Part shown: piece by piece, positions 1 through 6,453 of the stretch
Layout: every line of letters begins with the position of its first letter
How positions within the stretch are numbered: the stretch's first letter is position 1
Assembly: GCA_050116035.1 (NCBI GenBank)
Contig: JASFPJ010000075.1
Coordinates: 1-12,317, forward strand
DNA: 12,317 nt
Direction: 5' to 3'
Origin: SOIA01 sp050116035
Lineage (GTDB): Bacteria > Acidobacteriota > Aminicenantia > Aminicenantales > Aminicenantaceae
The notes under the pieces: model-generated
The model's database searches: none
What the model was told of the DNA's origin: nothing
Seen by the model: only the letters and a program-made list of their open reading frames with translations
Program-made: the position numbers and the translations under genes

Positions 1-502
1 TGTAGATTTCTCCGATCACTTCAGAATGCATGTTCCTGGAGAGCCGCCGAAAATAAAGCCTGAGAGTTTGAAAGTGGGTCTGCTCCGGAAATCCACTGTT
101 TGAAATCACGACTACTTTCGGGTAGCTGTCATACCTTTTCACATGAACGGTCTCCCCCTGGACTCGTTTAACCCGCGGGTCCAGTGCCGGGATCATCCTG
201 TCGATGAATATCTTCATGTTCCCTGTCACGTTATCGGCATAGACGGGGGTGGCAAAAACAACTATGTCTGATTTAATCACCTTTTCCAACAGCTCAGCCA
301 TATCGTCTTTCTGGACGCACACACCAGGAGTCTTTATCCAGCAGCTCAGGCAGGCTTTACAGTAACCGATCTTCTTCTCCACCAAAAAAGCCGTTTCAAC
401 CTCGGCTCCGGCTTTTCGAGCTCCTTCAAGAAATTCCGCAGCTATCATCTGACTGATGCTGTTTCTTCCTCTGGGACTCCCATTCACGCAGATTATTCTC
501 AT
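1..502 (-). CDS. Iron-sulfur flavoprotein / flavodoxin-fold NAD(P)H-dependent oxidoreductase (3' end cut by window edge)
   Basis: The gene reads leftward from an ATG at 502 and runs off the window, leaving 167 codons without a stop. The N-terminus MRIICVNGSPRGRN is the phosphate-binding loop of FMN reductases of the flavodoxin fold. A compact cysteine cluster follows at C48, C51, C54 and C62 (CX2CX2CX7C), the arrangement known from iron-sulfur flavoproteins that bind a 4Fe-4S cluster beside FMN. The later stretch PVYADNVTGNMKIFIDR matches the family's second FMN-contacting segment. It is probably a cytoplasmic electron-transfer or redox enzyme of anaerobes; its partner is not identifiable. 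A good ribosome site (GGATGAGG) precedes the start. It diverges from the peptidase gene at 859. Family assignment is firm; the exact reaction is unknown. Confidence 0.9.
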   Translation of the reverse strand, partial: MRIICVNGSPRGRNSISQMIAAEFLEGARKAGAEVETAFLVEKKIGYCKACLSCWIKTPGVCVQKDDMAELLEKVIKSDIVVFATPVYADNVTGNMKIFIDRMIPALDPRVKRVQGETVHVKRYDSYPKVVVISNSGFPEQTHFQTLRLYFRRLSRNMHSEVIGEIY

Positions 503-578
503 TTTGTGCCTCATCCTTTCATCGAAACCAGAGAGTGAAATCTGCCGGTTTCATTCAATCGATGGCTGTTTGGGTCTT

Positions 579-601
579 CAAATCAATTGTACATTGATTT
601 G
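579..601. promoter_or_regulatory. Palindrome with 9-bp perfect arms, operator-like
   Basis: The arms CAAATCAAT (579-587) and ATTGATTTG (593-601) are perfectly complementary around a 5-base spacer. It lies about 75 bp upstream of the flavoprotein start, in the divergent spacer, where a dimeric repressor could bind. It directly abuts the inverted-repeat element beginning at 601, so it may instead belong to that element. No regulator gene is in view. Confidence 0.3.
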
Positions 602-763
602 GGGTCTCATCTCAACATTCGACATTTCTTGTTTCTTTTTAGATTACCGATGGGCAGCACTTTGCTCTGATAACGAATCGAGCAATAAAAATGCAAAGAC
701 AAAGAAAATATCGAATGTTGAGATGAGACCCCTTTTTACATTGAGATGCGATCCCTTTTTAAC
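601..763. repeat. Long inverted-repeat (MITE/REP-like) element with a tandem half-repeat
   Basis: A 22-bp perfect inverted repeat has arms at 601-622 and 711-732 (outer end GGGGTCTCATCTC) and encloses 88 bp. Inward of the arms the similarity continues imperfectly, and an inner hairpin TTGCTC/GAGCAA sits at 662-685. Immediately to the right, 741-763 is an imperfect direct copy (period 23) of 718-740, with core TTGAGATG and ending CCCTTTTT. There is no open reading frame of its own. The organisation fits a non-autonomous, REP/BIME-type mobile repeat. As RNA it would form a strong hairpin between the divergent genes. Confidence 0.6.
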
Positions 764-776
764 TTTTTAAGTTCCG

Positions 777-805
777 TTGACTGCAAGACGAAATTTCTAT
801 ACACT
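777..805 (+). promoter_or_regulatory. Predicted sigma-70-type promoter for the M14 peptidase gene
   Basis: A -35 hexamer TTGACT (777-782) and a -10 hexamer TACACT (800-805) are separated by 17 bp. Transcription would start near 812, leaving a leader of about 47 bases before the ATG at 859. It lies just outside the inverted-repeat element. An alternative -10, TATACA at 798-803, would have a 15-bp spacer. Confidence 0.45.
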
Positions 806-858
806 CGAAGACTCATCACGCCAAGATGCGTAACAATCAATCAAGAAAGGATAACGCC

Positions 859-2514
859 ATGAAACAAGAAAAAAAATTCATCATCATCTTTCTGGGCGTG
901 ACTCTGCTTTTGCTCTCAATGAGTCCATTACACTCTTTGGAGAAGAAAGACCCGCTCACTGTGGCTGAGTCCAGCGACTTCACGGCCACATCGCGCTGCT
1001 CTGATGTCATGAACTTCATCAGAGAGCTTCAAGAGAAGACTTCCCTCTTCAGAGTGGAAACGCTCTGTGTGAGCCCAGAAGGACGGGAAGTCCCCCTTCT
1101 TGTCATCGGCCAGCCTGTTCCCTCCTCTCCACTCGCACTCAATCATGACAAGAGGGCTGTTCTCTATATCCAGGCAAATATCCATGCGGGCGAAGTCGAG
1201 GGCAAAGAAGCTTCTCTCATGCTTGCCCGGGATATCCTCCTCCAGGAGAAACCTCCCTATCTGGATAAGCTGGTCATTCTCATCGCCCCAATCTTCAACG
1301 CGGACGGGAATGAAAAAATCAACCCCAACAACCGCCGAAGACAGGCCGGTCCTGAAAAAGGAGTGGGAGTTCGCTACAACGGTCAAAACCTTGATTTGAA
1401 TCGGGACGGCATGAAACTCGAAAGCCCCGAAGTTCAGGGTTTAGTTCGCAATGTTCTGAATAAATGGGATCCATTCCTTCTCGTCGACTGCCACACCACC
1501 AACGGATCCTACCACCAGGAACCTGTCACCTATATCTGGCCTCTCAATCCGAACGGAGACCTTCCTCTGATCGAATACATGAGGGAAAAAATGATGCCCT
1601 CCATCAACAAGAATCTGAAGCAAAAGTATGATGTTCTCTCTGTTCCCTACGGCAATTTTATGGATTATCGAGATCCGGGAAAGGGATGGCGGCCTTCGGG
1701 TCCGCAACCCCGTTACATCACCAACTACATCGGCCTGAGAAACCGGATGGCCATTCTGAATGAAAACTATTCCTATGCGGATTACAAAACCAGGGTGCTG
1801 GGCTGTTATTATTTTCTCCACTCGATCCTGGAATACTGTCACGCGCACACAGACGAAATCACACAGCTCATCCGCCAGGCAGACCAAAAAACCATCCAGA
1901 GAGGACTTCATCCTTCTGAAAAGGATACTATAGCCGTCGAATACGACCTGCAGCCCCTTAAAGAGAAAGTCACTGTATTGGGATATGAAATGGAAGTGAT
2001 TGAAAAAGAAGGCAGCCGGCCGCAGATCAGAAGAACAGACAAGTCAAAGGCCTATACTGTCCCCTTTTTCACCGATTTTGTTCCCAAAAGGTCTGTCTCC
2101 TTTCCCTCCGCTTATCTCATCCCGACTGCAGATCCTGAAATCATCCACAAGCTGCTCCAGCACGGTCTGCTGGTGGAGAAACTGACAAAACCAATAAAGC
2201 TAGAAGTGGAATCCTTCCGCATCACAGAAATCACAGGGGCGAAAAGGCTCTATCAAGGACACCGAATGAATTCAGTGAAAGGGGAATACAATCTTGAAGA
2301 AAAAGAATTTCCTGCGGGAACTCTCTTCATCTCCACAGCTCAGCCGTTGGCCAACGTGGCCGCCTATCTTCTTGAACCGGAGAGCGACGACGGATTACTC
2401 GTCTGGAATTTCTTTGACCGCTATGTCGTTCCCCAATGGGGTCGGGGGGCTCTACCCTATCCTGTGTACAAGCTTCTCAAGCCTGCGAATCTTGTCAAAG
2501 AGCGTGTAAAATAA
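859..2514 (+). CDS. Secreted M14-family zinc carboxypeptidase-like metallopeptidase
   Basis: The 551-residue product begins with a clear signal peptide (MKQEKK, then a hydrophobic run, cleavage probably near residue 26), so it acts in the periplasm or outside. The M14 signature is complete: the zinc ligands H109 and E112 are in IHAGE, N181/R182 is in LDLNRD for substrate carboxylate binding, the third zinc ligand H212 is in VDCHTT, and E302 in ILNENYS is the likely catalytic glutamate. The long C-terminal half (about 330-551) resembles no domain I can name. The start at 859 is preferred over the in-frame ATG at 826, because AAAGGA lies 7 bases before it and the signal peptide then begins at residue 1. 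It probably releases amino acids or trims peptides; specificity is not readable. It stands alone, with its own promoter. Confidence 0.88.
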   Translation: MKQEKKFIIIFLGVTLLLLSMSPLHSLEKKDPLTVAESSDFTATSRCSDVMNFIRELQEKTSLFRVETLCVSPEGREVPLLVIGQPVPSSPLALNHDKRAVLYIQANIHAGEVEGKEASLMLARDILLQEKPPYLDKLVILIAPIFNADGNEKINPNNRRRQAGPEKGVGVRYNGQNLDLNRDGMKLESPEVQGLVRNVLNKWDPFLLVDCHTTNGSYHQEPVTYIWPLNPNGDLPLIEYMREKMMPSINKNLKQKYDVLSVPYGNFMDYRDPGKGWRPSGPQPRYITNYIGLRNRMAILNENYSYADYKTRVLGCYYFLHSILEYCHAHTDEITQLIRQADQKTIQRGLHPSEKDTIAVEYDLQPLKEKVTVLGYEMEVIEKEGSRPQIRRTDKSKAYTVPFFTDFVPKRSVSFPSAYLIPTADPEIIHKLLQHGLLVEKLTKPIKLEVESFRITEITGAKRLYQGHRMNSVKGEYNLEEKEFPAGTLFISTAQPLANVAAYLLEPESDDGLLVWNFFDRYVVPQWGRGALPYPVYKLLKPANLVKERVK

Positions 2515-2838
2515 CTGAGTCTCTTCTGATGTGATATTATCGAATGTGATTGGCTTCTTATTGCTTATTTTGCCGCAGGAAGAAAGACCGGTTTCTTCAG
2601 AGTATAATTAACAAAATCCCTGGAGAAAAAAATTTTCTTCTTTAATGAGATTGCCACGCTTCGCTCGCAATGACATGATGCAGAAGAAATATTTTCTTTT
2701 TTACGAGATTGCCGCGTTTCGTTCGCAATGACACGGTGCATTCGGATTCCCAGGTTAGAGCATTCACTGAAACGGCAATTCTAGATATTTCGAGATTATT
2801 GGGAAATGGCTTGTGATGTGTTAGAGAAGACCGAACCG
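2515..2838. other. Convergent intergenic spacer without a gene
   Basis: This spacer separates two converging genes. It contains a GAAGAAA/TTTCTTC hairpin with a 6-base loop (2579-2598), which has no T-tract after it and is a poor terminator on either strand. It also contains the duplicated REP-like repeat described separately. I see no convincing reading frame or promoter. Confidence 0.6.
2626..2740. repeat. Tandem pair of REP-like repeats (58-bp period)
   Basis: Two diverged copies lie head to tail: 2626-2682 and 2684-2740. Each carries a T-rich lead followed by GAGATTGCC and TTCGCAATGACA or its variant. Each core is an imperfect palindrome bounded by ATTGC and GCAAT. Such GAGATTGC...GCAATGACA units are recurrent intergenic repeats in many bacterial genomes. 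They have no coding content. Confidence 0.65.
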
Positions 2839-3654
2839 TTATTTTTTCTTTTTCTTTGAGGCGACGAGGAATTTACCGCAGTTTTCGCAGATATAAATAT
2901 CGTTGCTTCCTTCAATCGCAGAGCCCATTCCTGTGGCCACATTGATGTTGCACCCCTGGCAGACTCCTTCATCCACTTCAGCTACGGCAAATCCGTATCT
3001 CTGCATGAGTCTGTCAAACCTGTCGACAAAGTCTCTATCGAGTTCTTGACGGATCAGATTGGCCTGCTCTTTAAGCTGTTTCAGCTGGGCACCCTTTGTT
3101 TTTCTCATTTTGATTTCAATAGTTTGAAGCTTTTTCAGCAGGCTGGCACGGCTTATAATCCGATCCTCCTGGGGAAGCCGCAGTTCGACCTCTGAAAGGA
3201 CTTTATACAACTCTGTTTTATTCGCGGCTCCAAAAAGTCTCCGTCTAAAATCGTCTTTTCTCAGGAATTGAGCCAAGCCGGCAAAGAGATGATTGAACAG
3301 GCCGGGAATAGAAGGATTCCAGATTACCAGAATTACGATATGGACGTTTTTACCATCGATGGCGTCAAAATCTATCCCCTTTTTTGACTTTCCAACTGCC
3401 ACGGCAATATTTCCGCCTGTGTTCACACGCGCATGGGGAAGAGCGACACCGTGCCCGATGGCCGTGGGCTCCAACCGTTCTCTGTCAATAACCCGGGTCA
3501 GGAGGAGCTTTTTATTCTCGATCAGTTTTTGCTTAACGAGGATACTGAGGAGTTCTTCTAAGGCTTGGATTTTATCTTTGGCTTTGAGGTCAAAGACAAT
3601 TTGAGAAGGCTTGAGGTAATCGGATAAGAATGAGCTTTTAAAAGAACTTTTCAT
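2839..3654 (-). CDS. PTS EIIA (fructose/Ntr-type) domain fused to a coiled coil and C4 zinc ribbon
   Basis: Residues about 9-155 form a PTS EIIA type-2 domain. LSDYLKPSQIVFDLKAKDK opens it, and GHGVALPHAR holds the phosphate-accepting H74 and the conserved H68. Residues about 165-210 are a charged helix likely to form a coiled coil. A treble-cleft or ribbon-like zinc site follows, with C231/C234 and C255/C258 and a lysine-rich tail. The C-terminal half resembles the C4-type zinc-ribbon proteins with an N-terminal coiled coil. No PTS permease is nearby, so a regulatory role resembling PtsN is more likely than sugar transport. The start agrees with the EIIA N-terminus but lacks a Shine-Dalgarno sequence: the upstream bases are nearly all A/T. 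It is transcribed in the same direction as the kinase gene 206 bp upstream. Confidence 0.88.
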   Translation of the reverse strand: MKSSFKSSFLSDYLKPSQIVFDLKAKDKIQALEELLSILVKQKLIENKKLLLTRVIDRERLEPTAIGHGVALPHARVNTGGNIAVAVGKSKKGIDFDAIDGKNVHIVILVIWNPSIPGLFNHLFAGLAQFLRKDDFRRRLFGAANKTELYKVLSEVELRLPQEDRIISRASLLKKLQTIEIKMRKTKGAQLKQLKEQANLIRQELDRDFVDRFDRLMQRYGFAVAEVDEGVCQGCNINVATGMGSAIEGSNDIYICENCGKFLVASKKKKK

Positions 3655-3727
3655 ATTGATTTTTTATTTTAACATAAAAAGTCTAATACAAAAAGACAAA
3701 AAATCAGCATTTGAGATTTTTCTTCAA

Positions 3728-3748
3728 TTCAAGGTTTTTAGCCTTGAA
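3728..3748. other. Short hairpin in the kinase-EIIA spacer
   Basis: TTCAAGG (3728-3734) and CCTTGAA (3742-3748) form a perfect 7-bp stem with a 7-base loop. It lies about 75 bp upstream of the EIIA-fusion gene on its transcription side. Neither strand has a T-run directly after it, so I do not call it a terminator; it could be a leader structure. The rest of 3655-3860 is AT-rich and shows no gene. Confidence 0.3.
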
Positions 3749-3860
3749 AAAGATTCATTCTTTGAGCTCGAGAGGCTCTTCCGCTATTGGAAAAAAGAGA
3801 GGGTTTCCTCAGGCCCGTAAGAATCCGTTTCTCTTTTCTCGCTGACCGCTCTCTCCTGGT

Positions 3861-4772
3861 TTATTTTTCAGTCTTTCGGTATTCTTTGACAAGCCTGAAA
3901 GTTTCTTCAACGCCTTTGACCTCAACGACTTGTGTGGCTAATTCCAACCCAAACCGTGCCGCGTCAAAAGGGTCTTTTCCCAATGCCAGTTTCACCGCTG
4001 CCCCTCCACAAAAAACATCGCCGCAGCCTGTCTTATCGACGACTGTTTCTGCCTGAAGGGCGGCAATCTTCAAGGATTGACCCGGCTTTAAAACCAAAAC
4101 ACCCTCTTTTCCCAGCGTCACGAACACAGCTTCGACTCCCAGTTCAAAAGCTTTTTCCCCAAACCGGGAAAGTTCCGTCTCCGAAGGGACCTCCTCCGGG
4201 GTACCGAGCATTGAAGCCACCTCTTTGATATTGGCCTGGAGAAAGCTAACTCCCTTTACCCATTCCTCCCATTCACCCATGGGAAGGTACTGTCGAGGGA
4301 CGTTGAGCTCCTTGGAGAGAAAGAGAGAATGGACATCAATCCATATTGGGAAGGAGGCAGACTCCACGATATCCCGCCAGTGAGACAGCTCCAGGTCATA
4401 ACCCGAATTTATCACCAGGATGAGCATTCCCAGCTCATGCAAATCTTCGTTTATGGGAGCAGGATCCAAGGGAGGGACAACAGATTTTAAGACCTCAACT
4501 CTCTCTCCTTTTTCGGGGTAATGGAGGTGAACCCGGTTTCCAGGACCCGGAACTCGCCGCAACCCTTTTTTCCGGAGAGTGGACCACTTTTGGACTATTT
4601 TAGTGACATCTTCAACCAATTCTTCACCAAGATTGGTGTAAAGGAACACGTCTTTTCCCAGGCTGCACAGCACGCTTGCCTGATAGAGGACTCCTCCCAG
4701 TCCGGAGATTCGTTGACCGGACTCAAAGGTGATCTCATCATAGGTTATGGTTCCGATCAGGCCAAAATTCAT
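3861..4772 (-). CDS. PfkB-family (ribokinase-like) sugar/nucleoside kinase
   Basis: The 303-residue product is typical in length for the ribokinase/PfkB family, which transfers the ATP gamma-phosphate to a sugar, sugar acid or nucleoside hydroxyl in the cytoplasm. MNFGLIGTITYD is the first beta strand, and the GLGGVLYQAS segment near 24-33 is the N-terminal glycine-rich substrate region. DKTGCGDVFCGG (246-257) is the PfkB signature, with D252 the catalytic base and the anion hole before it. The usual DTTGAGD has become DKTGCGD, a mild departure. The central part (60-200) is divergent, so the substrate cannot be named. A consensus -10 hexamer TATAAT lies on its strand at 4833-4828, but I see no matching -35. 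The ribosome site is weak. Confidence 0.87.
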   Translation of the reverse strand: MNFGLIGTITYDEITFESGQRISGLGGVLYQASVLCSLGKDVFLYTNLGEELVEDVTKIVQKWSTLRKKGLRRVPGPGNRVHLHYPEKGERVEVLKSVVPPLDPAPINEDLHELGMLILVINSGYDLELSHWRDIVESASFPIWIDVHSLFLSKELNVPRQYLPMGEWEEWVKGVSFLQANIKEVASMLGTPEEVPSETELSRFGEKAFELGVEAVFVTLGKEGVLVLKPGQSLKIAALQAETVVDKTGCGDVFCGGAAVKLALGKDPFDAARFGLELATQVVEVKGVEETFRLVKEYRKTEK

Positions 4773-4876
4773 GCTGATTCACTCATTTTATAACTACAGG
4801 TTAGTCAAAAAGCCTTTTTTCTCCAATATTATAACTTTCAGTTAGTTTTCAACGCCTCTTCGGCCAGAAAATAAAT

Positions 4877-4895
4877 GTTGTGAAGGATGCACAAC
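4877..4895. other. Small hairpin upstream of the structured segment
   Basis: GTTGTG (4877-4882) and CACAAC (4890-4895) form a 6-bp stem around AAGGATG. It lies 36 bp before the large foldable segment and could be part of the same transcript. It has no T-tract. Confidence 0.25.
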
Positions 4896-4930
4896 CATCA
4901 AGGTTAAAGCCAGATTGGAGTCTCAGAAAA

Positions 4931-5073
4931 GATCAGGCTGGCTGTTAAGAAAACCGTTTGAAGGCGGAGCGGGCATGGTTCCTCTCCGCAGGAGAGGAGA
5001 GCGCAGCCTGAAACCGAGCGGGCTTTGACTCGCTGGGGCAAAGGCTGCGTGTTTTCGAACAGTCAGTCTGATC
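4931..5073 (+). ncRNA. Candidate structured RNA (three-way junction), unassigned
   Basis: 4931-4946 pairs with 5058-5073 over 16 positions, 14 Watson-Crick and 2 G-U. The wobbles exist only if the plus strand is transcribed. After a small internal loop, GAAAAC (4949-4954) pairs with GTTTTC (5051-5056). Inside this long stem are a hairpin CCTCTCC-GCA-GGAGAGG (4981-4997, extendable by two pairs) and a second arm CGCAGCCT/AGGCTGCG (5002-5009 with 5042-5049), itself tipped by AGCG/CGCT (5017-5034). The result is a compact three-way junction of 143 nt ending 105 bp before the dehydrogenase gene. It could be a leader element or a free RNA; a mobile inverted repeat is the alternative. I recognise no known riboswitch, 6S, SRP or RNase P consensus. 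Confidence 0.35.
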
Positions 5074-5178
5074 CATTGCACCTCCTGTTATCATGGATTT
5101 GAAGATGTTTATTTTATCCTTTTCCGTTTAAGGTCCCAATTATGATATATTATTGAATCCAGAGTGGAAAGGAAAAAG

Positions 5179-6453
5179 ATGGCCGATCTGAAGCAAAAGG
5201 CGAGAGAGTTGATCGACGAATTTAAGGGCAAAGACTATATTTATGGACTCGGCTGCTTGGAAAGAACCGGTGAGCTCACACATTCCTTGGGTAAAAAAGT
5301 CCTTTTGGTCACAAACCTCCAGAGCCGCAGCCCTGAAATCTTCCAGACAGTTTTCGATTCGCTGAAAAGTTCTGGCCTTGAGGTCAAAGGCCCTTCTCCA
5401 TCCGCCAGGCCGAACTCTCCCAAGGAAGACGTTGACAATATAAAAAAAGACATTTTGCGCTCAAATCCTGAGTCTGTGGTCGTTGTCTCAGGTGGCTCTG
5501 GAATTGATGCGGTGAAAGCCGCTGTGGTTCTGGCTGCACTCGGAGGGGACATCGAAGATTACTTCGGAATCGGCAATGTGACTGAAGAACTCCGAAAAAG
5601 CGGAATGAAGCTCCTTCCACTGGTCGCTGTCCAAACGGCCTCAAGCTCTGCCGCCCATCTGACAAAATACTCCAACATCACAGATTTAGGAACCAATCAG
5701 AAAAACCTCATCGTCGATGAAGCCATCGTTCCTCCACGGGCTCTTTTTGATTACAGCCTTACACAAACGATGTCCAACTCCTTCACTGCGGACGGAGCTT
5801 TTGATGGTTTGGCTCACTGCCTTGAAGTCTATTATGGAGCCAGCCCCGATTCATTCGAGAAAATCGAAGAAATCGCACTGACTGGAATCGAACTCATCCT
5901 CTCCTCTCTCCAAAATGTCTTTGCAGACCCGTCTGACATGGAGGCCCGGGAAGCAATAGGCTTGGCCACTGACCTCGGGGGCTATGCCATCATGCAAGGC
6001 GGCACAAACGGAGCCCATCTCACGAGCTTCTCCCTTGTGGATATTCTCAGCCATGGCCGGGCATGCGCTCTTCTGAATCCGTACTACACCGTCTTCTTTG
6101 CCCCGTCCATCTCCAGGCAGCTCCAAAAACTCTCCCCACTTCTCGTTAAACACGGATTGATGGACAAAGCTCCCTCGACTCTGAAAGGCCAAGACCTGGG
6201 ATTGGCTGTGGCCCAAGCATTCATCACATTGAGTCAGAGCGTGGGCTTTCCGACCAAGCTTGAGGAAATCAAAGGGATGAGCAGAGCTCATATCGAGAAG
6301 GCCCTTTCTGCGGCCAAAAGTCCGGGGCTGGAAATGAAGCTGAAAAATATGCCTATTCCCCTGACATTCAGCACAGTGGAAGAATACATGGGCCCGGTTC
6401 TCGAGGCCGCATTGACCGGGGATTTCTCACTCATTAAATCAGTCAAAAAATGA
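5179..6453 (+). CDS. Atypical iron-containing (group III-type) alcohol dehydrogenase
   Basis: The 424-residue product has the fold signature of the Fe-dependent dehydrogenases. SGGSGIDAVK (104-113) is the nucleotide-binding GGGSxxD turn. AFDGLAHCLE carries metal ligands D209 and H213, followed by H280 and H292 (in SHG). The spacing H280-H292 is 12, against 14 in the lactaldehyde reductase FucO, and the usual HxxxHPLG helix is changed, so the substrate pocket or metal may differ. It should interconvert an alcohol or hydroxy acid and a carbonyl with NAD(P). ATG 5179 is chosen because GGAAAGGA sits just before it; an in-frame GTG at 5164 is possible. Its stop overlaps the LarA start, so the two are probably translated together and may share a pathway. 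Confidence 0.85.
   Translation: MADLKQKARELIDEFKGKDYIYGLGCLERTGELTHSLGKKVLLVTNLQSRSPEIFQTVFDSLKSSGLEVKGPSPSARPNSPKEDVDNIKKDILRSNPESVVVVSGGSGIDAVKAAVVLAALGGDIEDYFGIGNVTEELRKSGMKLLPLVAVQTASSSAAHLTKYSNITDLGTNQKNLIVDEAIVPPRALFDYSLTQTMSNSFTADGAFDGLAHCLEVYYGASPDSFEKIEEIALTGIELILSSLQNVFADPSDMEAREAIGLATDLGGYAIMQGGTNGAHLTSFSLVDILSHGRACALLNPYYTVFFAPSISRQLQKLSPLLVKHGLMDKAPSTLKGQDLGLAVAQAFITLSQSVGFPTKLEEIKGMSRAHIEKALSAAKSPGLEMKLKNMPIPLTFSTVEEYMGPVLEAALTGDFSLIKSVKK

Noticed and set aside
456..770. Open frame of 104 codons on the plus strand
   Set aside because: It overlaps the flavoprotein start on the other strand and runs through the inverted-repeat element; it has no ribosome site or protein-like composition.
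3728..3748. Rho-independent terminator for the kinase gene
   Set aside because: The 7-bp stem has no T-run after it on the minus strand, and it lies more than 100 bp past the stop.
4931..5073. Known riboswitch, 6S RNA or SRP RNA
   Set aside because: I looked for class-specific conserved bases (such as TPP, cobalamin, SAM, c-di-GMP and T-box motifs) and found none that fit the fold.
3861..5163. Antisense frames within the kinase and in the spacer, for example 4521-4793
   Set aside because: They are low-complexity shadows of the kinase coding strand and lack start signals.
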